DNA from: an uncultured Eubacterium sp.
GTDB taxonomy: Bacteria; Bacillota; Clostridia; Oscillospirales; Acutalibacteraceae
Reading direction: 5' to 3'
Length of the DNA stretch: 64,000 bases
Assembly: GCA_905234495.1 (NCBI GenBank)
Contig: CAJOHE010000009.1
Span: forward strand, 19,421-83,420
Part shown: piece by piece, positions 63,133 through 64,000 of the stretch
Position numbering within the stretch: position 1 is the first letter of the stretch
How the letters are laid out: each line of letters begins with the position of its first letter
Made by a program: the position numbers and the translations under genes
The notes under the pieces: generated by a model
Databases searched by the model: none
Seen by the model: the letters and a program-made list of their open reading frames with translations, nothing else
What the model was told of the DNA's origin: nothing

Positions 63133-64000
63133 TTATGCTGTTTTTAATAATTGCGGATTCGCCTGTATTTCCGCCATTATCTTTTTGATTTCCTTTTCGC
63201 TCGGAATATCAATGATGCCAACTGCCGTGAAATGAACCTTCACGGGAACGTGATACTTGCCGTCAATTTTCACTTTGTGAAACACCTCAATCTTTGAAAT
63301 GAGAGTATTAACCGTCTTTTCATCAAGCTGTTCAATTTCAGTATAATTACGGATAACCTTCAAAAAGGATTTAACATCAACGGCAGTTTGCACTGCTTTT
63401 GCAAGAGCTTCTTTGTCGGCTTCAATCTGCTTTCCAAGCTTTTCCTGCTCTGCTTCGTAATTAGTCGCCATCATTGTGTATCTCGCGTCAGGCAAATTAC
63501 CGAGGACGTGATCCTCATACACCTTCATAATCAATTGGTTAAGTTCTTGTATGCGCTTTTCAGAATGCTCAATTCGCAGCTTTGTCAGCTTAATATTTGT
63601 CAGCATTTCCTCATTGTGCTTCTTGGCATACATATAGAGGAAAACCGGCTCATACTCTGTAACATACTTCACAACCTCTTTGACGGCTCTAGTTACAATC
63701 TCATTAACCGCCGTTTCACGGATGTGATGAATAGAGCATTTGCCTTTGTTTTCCTTGTATTCGGAGCAACGGAAGAATACATTTTTGTCTGGTATGGATT
63801 TTGCAGCACAGAAATACATCTTTGCACCACAGTCGCCGCAGAACATTTTACTTGTGTAAATACTTGTTCTGCCTGTTGAAGTGTGTCGGCGGCGATGGCT
63901 ACGTATTTCCTGTACTCTGTTGTAAGTTTCCATATCAATAATTGCCTCCTGAGTGTCAGGAATAATCTGCCAATCCTCTTTGGGATTGTAAACACGGTCA
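63133..64000 (-). CDS. Large serine recombinase, C-terminal part (5' end outside window)
   Basis: The frame is open to the right edge; the ATG at 63933 is internal, since DRVYNPKEDWQIIPDTQEAI reads in frame before it. The seen 289 residues match the recombinase/zinc-beta-ribbon region (MFCGDCGAKMYFC...KGKCSIHHIRE) followed by a coiled coil (about 115-200) and a DUF4368-like end (FLKVIRNYTEIEQLDEKTVNTLISKIEVFHKV). These large serine recombinases integrate and excise conjugative or mobilisable elements of Clostridia (Tn1549/Tn4451-like). The catalytic serine domain is beyond the window. The element must extend to the right. Confidence 0.9.
   Translation of the reverse strand, partial: DRVYNPKEDWQIIPDTQEAIIDMETYNRVQEIRSHRRRHTSTGRTSIYTSKMFCGDCGAKMYFCAAKSIPDKNVFFRCSEYKENKGKCSIHHIRETAVNEIVTRAVKEVVKYVTEYEPVFLYMYAKKHNEEMLTNIKLTKLRIEHSEKRIQELNQLIMKVYEDHVLGNLPDARYTMMATNYEAEQEKLGKQIEADKEALAKAVQTAVDVKSFLKVIRNYTEIEQLDEKTVNTLISKIEVFHKVKIDGKYHVPVKVHFTAVGIIDIPSEKEIKKIMAEIQANPQLLKTA

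Overview
This 64 kb window looks like a chromosomal segment from a Firmicute of class Clostridia, probably an Oscillospiraceae/Ruminococcaceae-type gut bacterium. The taxonomic call is inference. It rests on the mraZ-to-ftsZ division cluster with a PASTA-bearing penicillin-binding protein, a meso-DAP-type MurE (DNPR motif), a ylxM-ffh-rpsP-khpA block, a corC-phoH-ybeY-era-yqzL-recO-mutS2 block, split threonine/serine exporter genes, GPH-family sugar transporters and full Shine-Dalgarno/TTGACA-TATAAT signals. Most genes lie on the minus strand.

Layout. 1-4508 (minus): zinc-ribbon proteins, an SPFH (YdjI-like) protein, a lipoprotein and a DUF6935-like protein; several carry Gly/Tyr/Pro/Gln repeats. 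4679-6376: a large surface protein. 6511-8686 (plus): a metal-responsive-looking promoter, a free HMA metallochaperone and a Zn/Cd-type P1B ATPase. 9237-12308 (plus): a small CPGC protein, an MBOAT acyltransferase and an SGNH/DltD-like partner, probably for polymer O-acylation. 12337-14056: GNAT, tRNA-editing-like and sugar O-acetyltransferase genes. 14110-15918: glmS with a structured leader. 16085-20040: iorAB plus an acyl-CoA ligase (aryl-acid/aryl-CoA metabolism). 20184-22176: aquaporin and a secreted lipase. 22383-22458: initiator tRNA-fMet. 22560-29106: a two-gene Thr/Ser exporter, histidine phosphatase, glycerate kinase, a small unknown protein and a GH38 alpha-mannosidase.

29450-43588 is the dcw cluster read on the minus strand: mraZ, rsmH, ftsL, pbp, murE, murF, mraY, ftsW, murG, murA, ftsQ, ftsZ. 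murD and murC are absent. A GPH transporter and a DUF2238-like membrane protein follow (43852-46007), then ylxM-ffh-rpsP-khpA, a choline-binding-repeat secreted protein, a zinc-ribbon membrane protein and ilvE. 52235-58652 is the corC-phoH-ybeY-era-yqzL-recO-mutS2 operon. The right end holds an FkbM methyltransferase, a 272-bp terminal-inverted-repeat element, a secreted protein with a VanZ-like neighbour, a second GPH transporter, and at the edge the C-terminal part of a large serine recombinase, which implies an integrated mobile element beyond position 64000.

No CRISPR array, phage structural gene or recognisable defence island is visible. The least explained signals are non-coding: the 272-bp inverted-repeat element (59821-60092), an 88-bp inverted-repeat element between two terminators (46042-46129), a string of six mini-hairpins (52119-52237), three copies of a GGGCGA/TCGCCC palindrome (48.7-50.9 kb), a four-unit 10-bp repeat below the mraZ promoter, and a set of genes with a very short leader and GGTGAT as ribosome-binding site.
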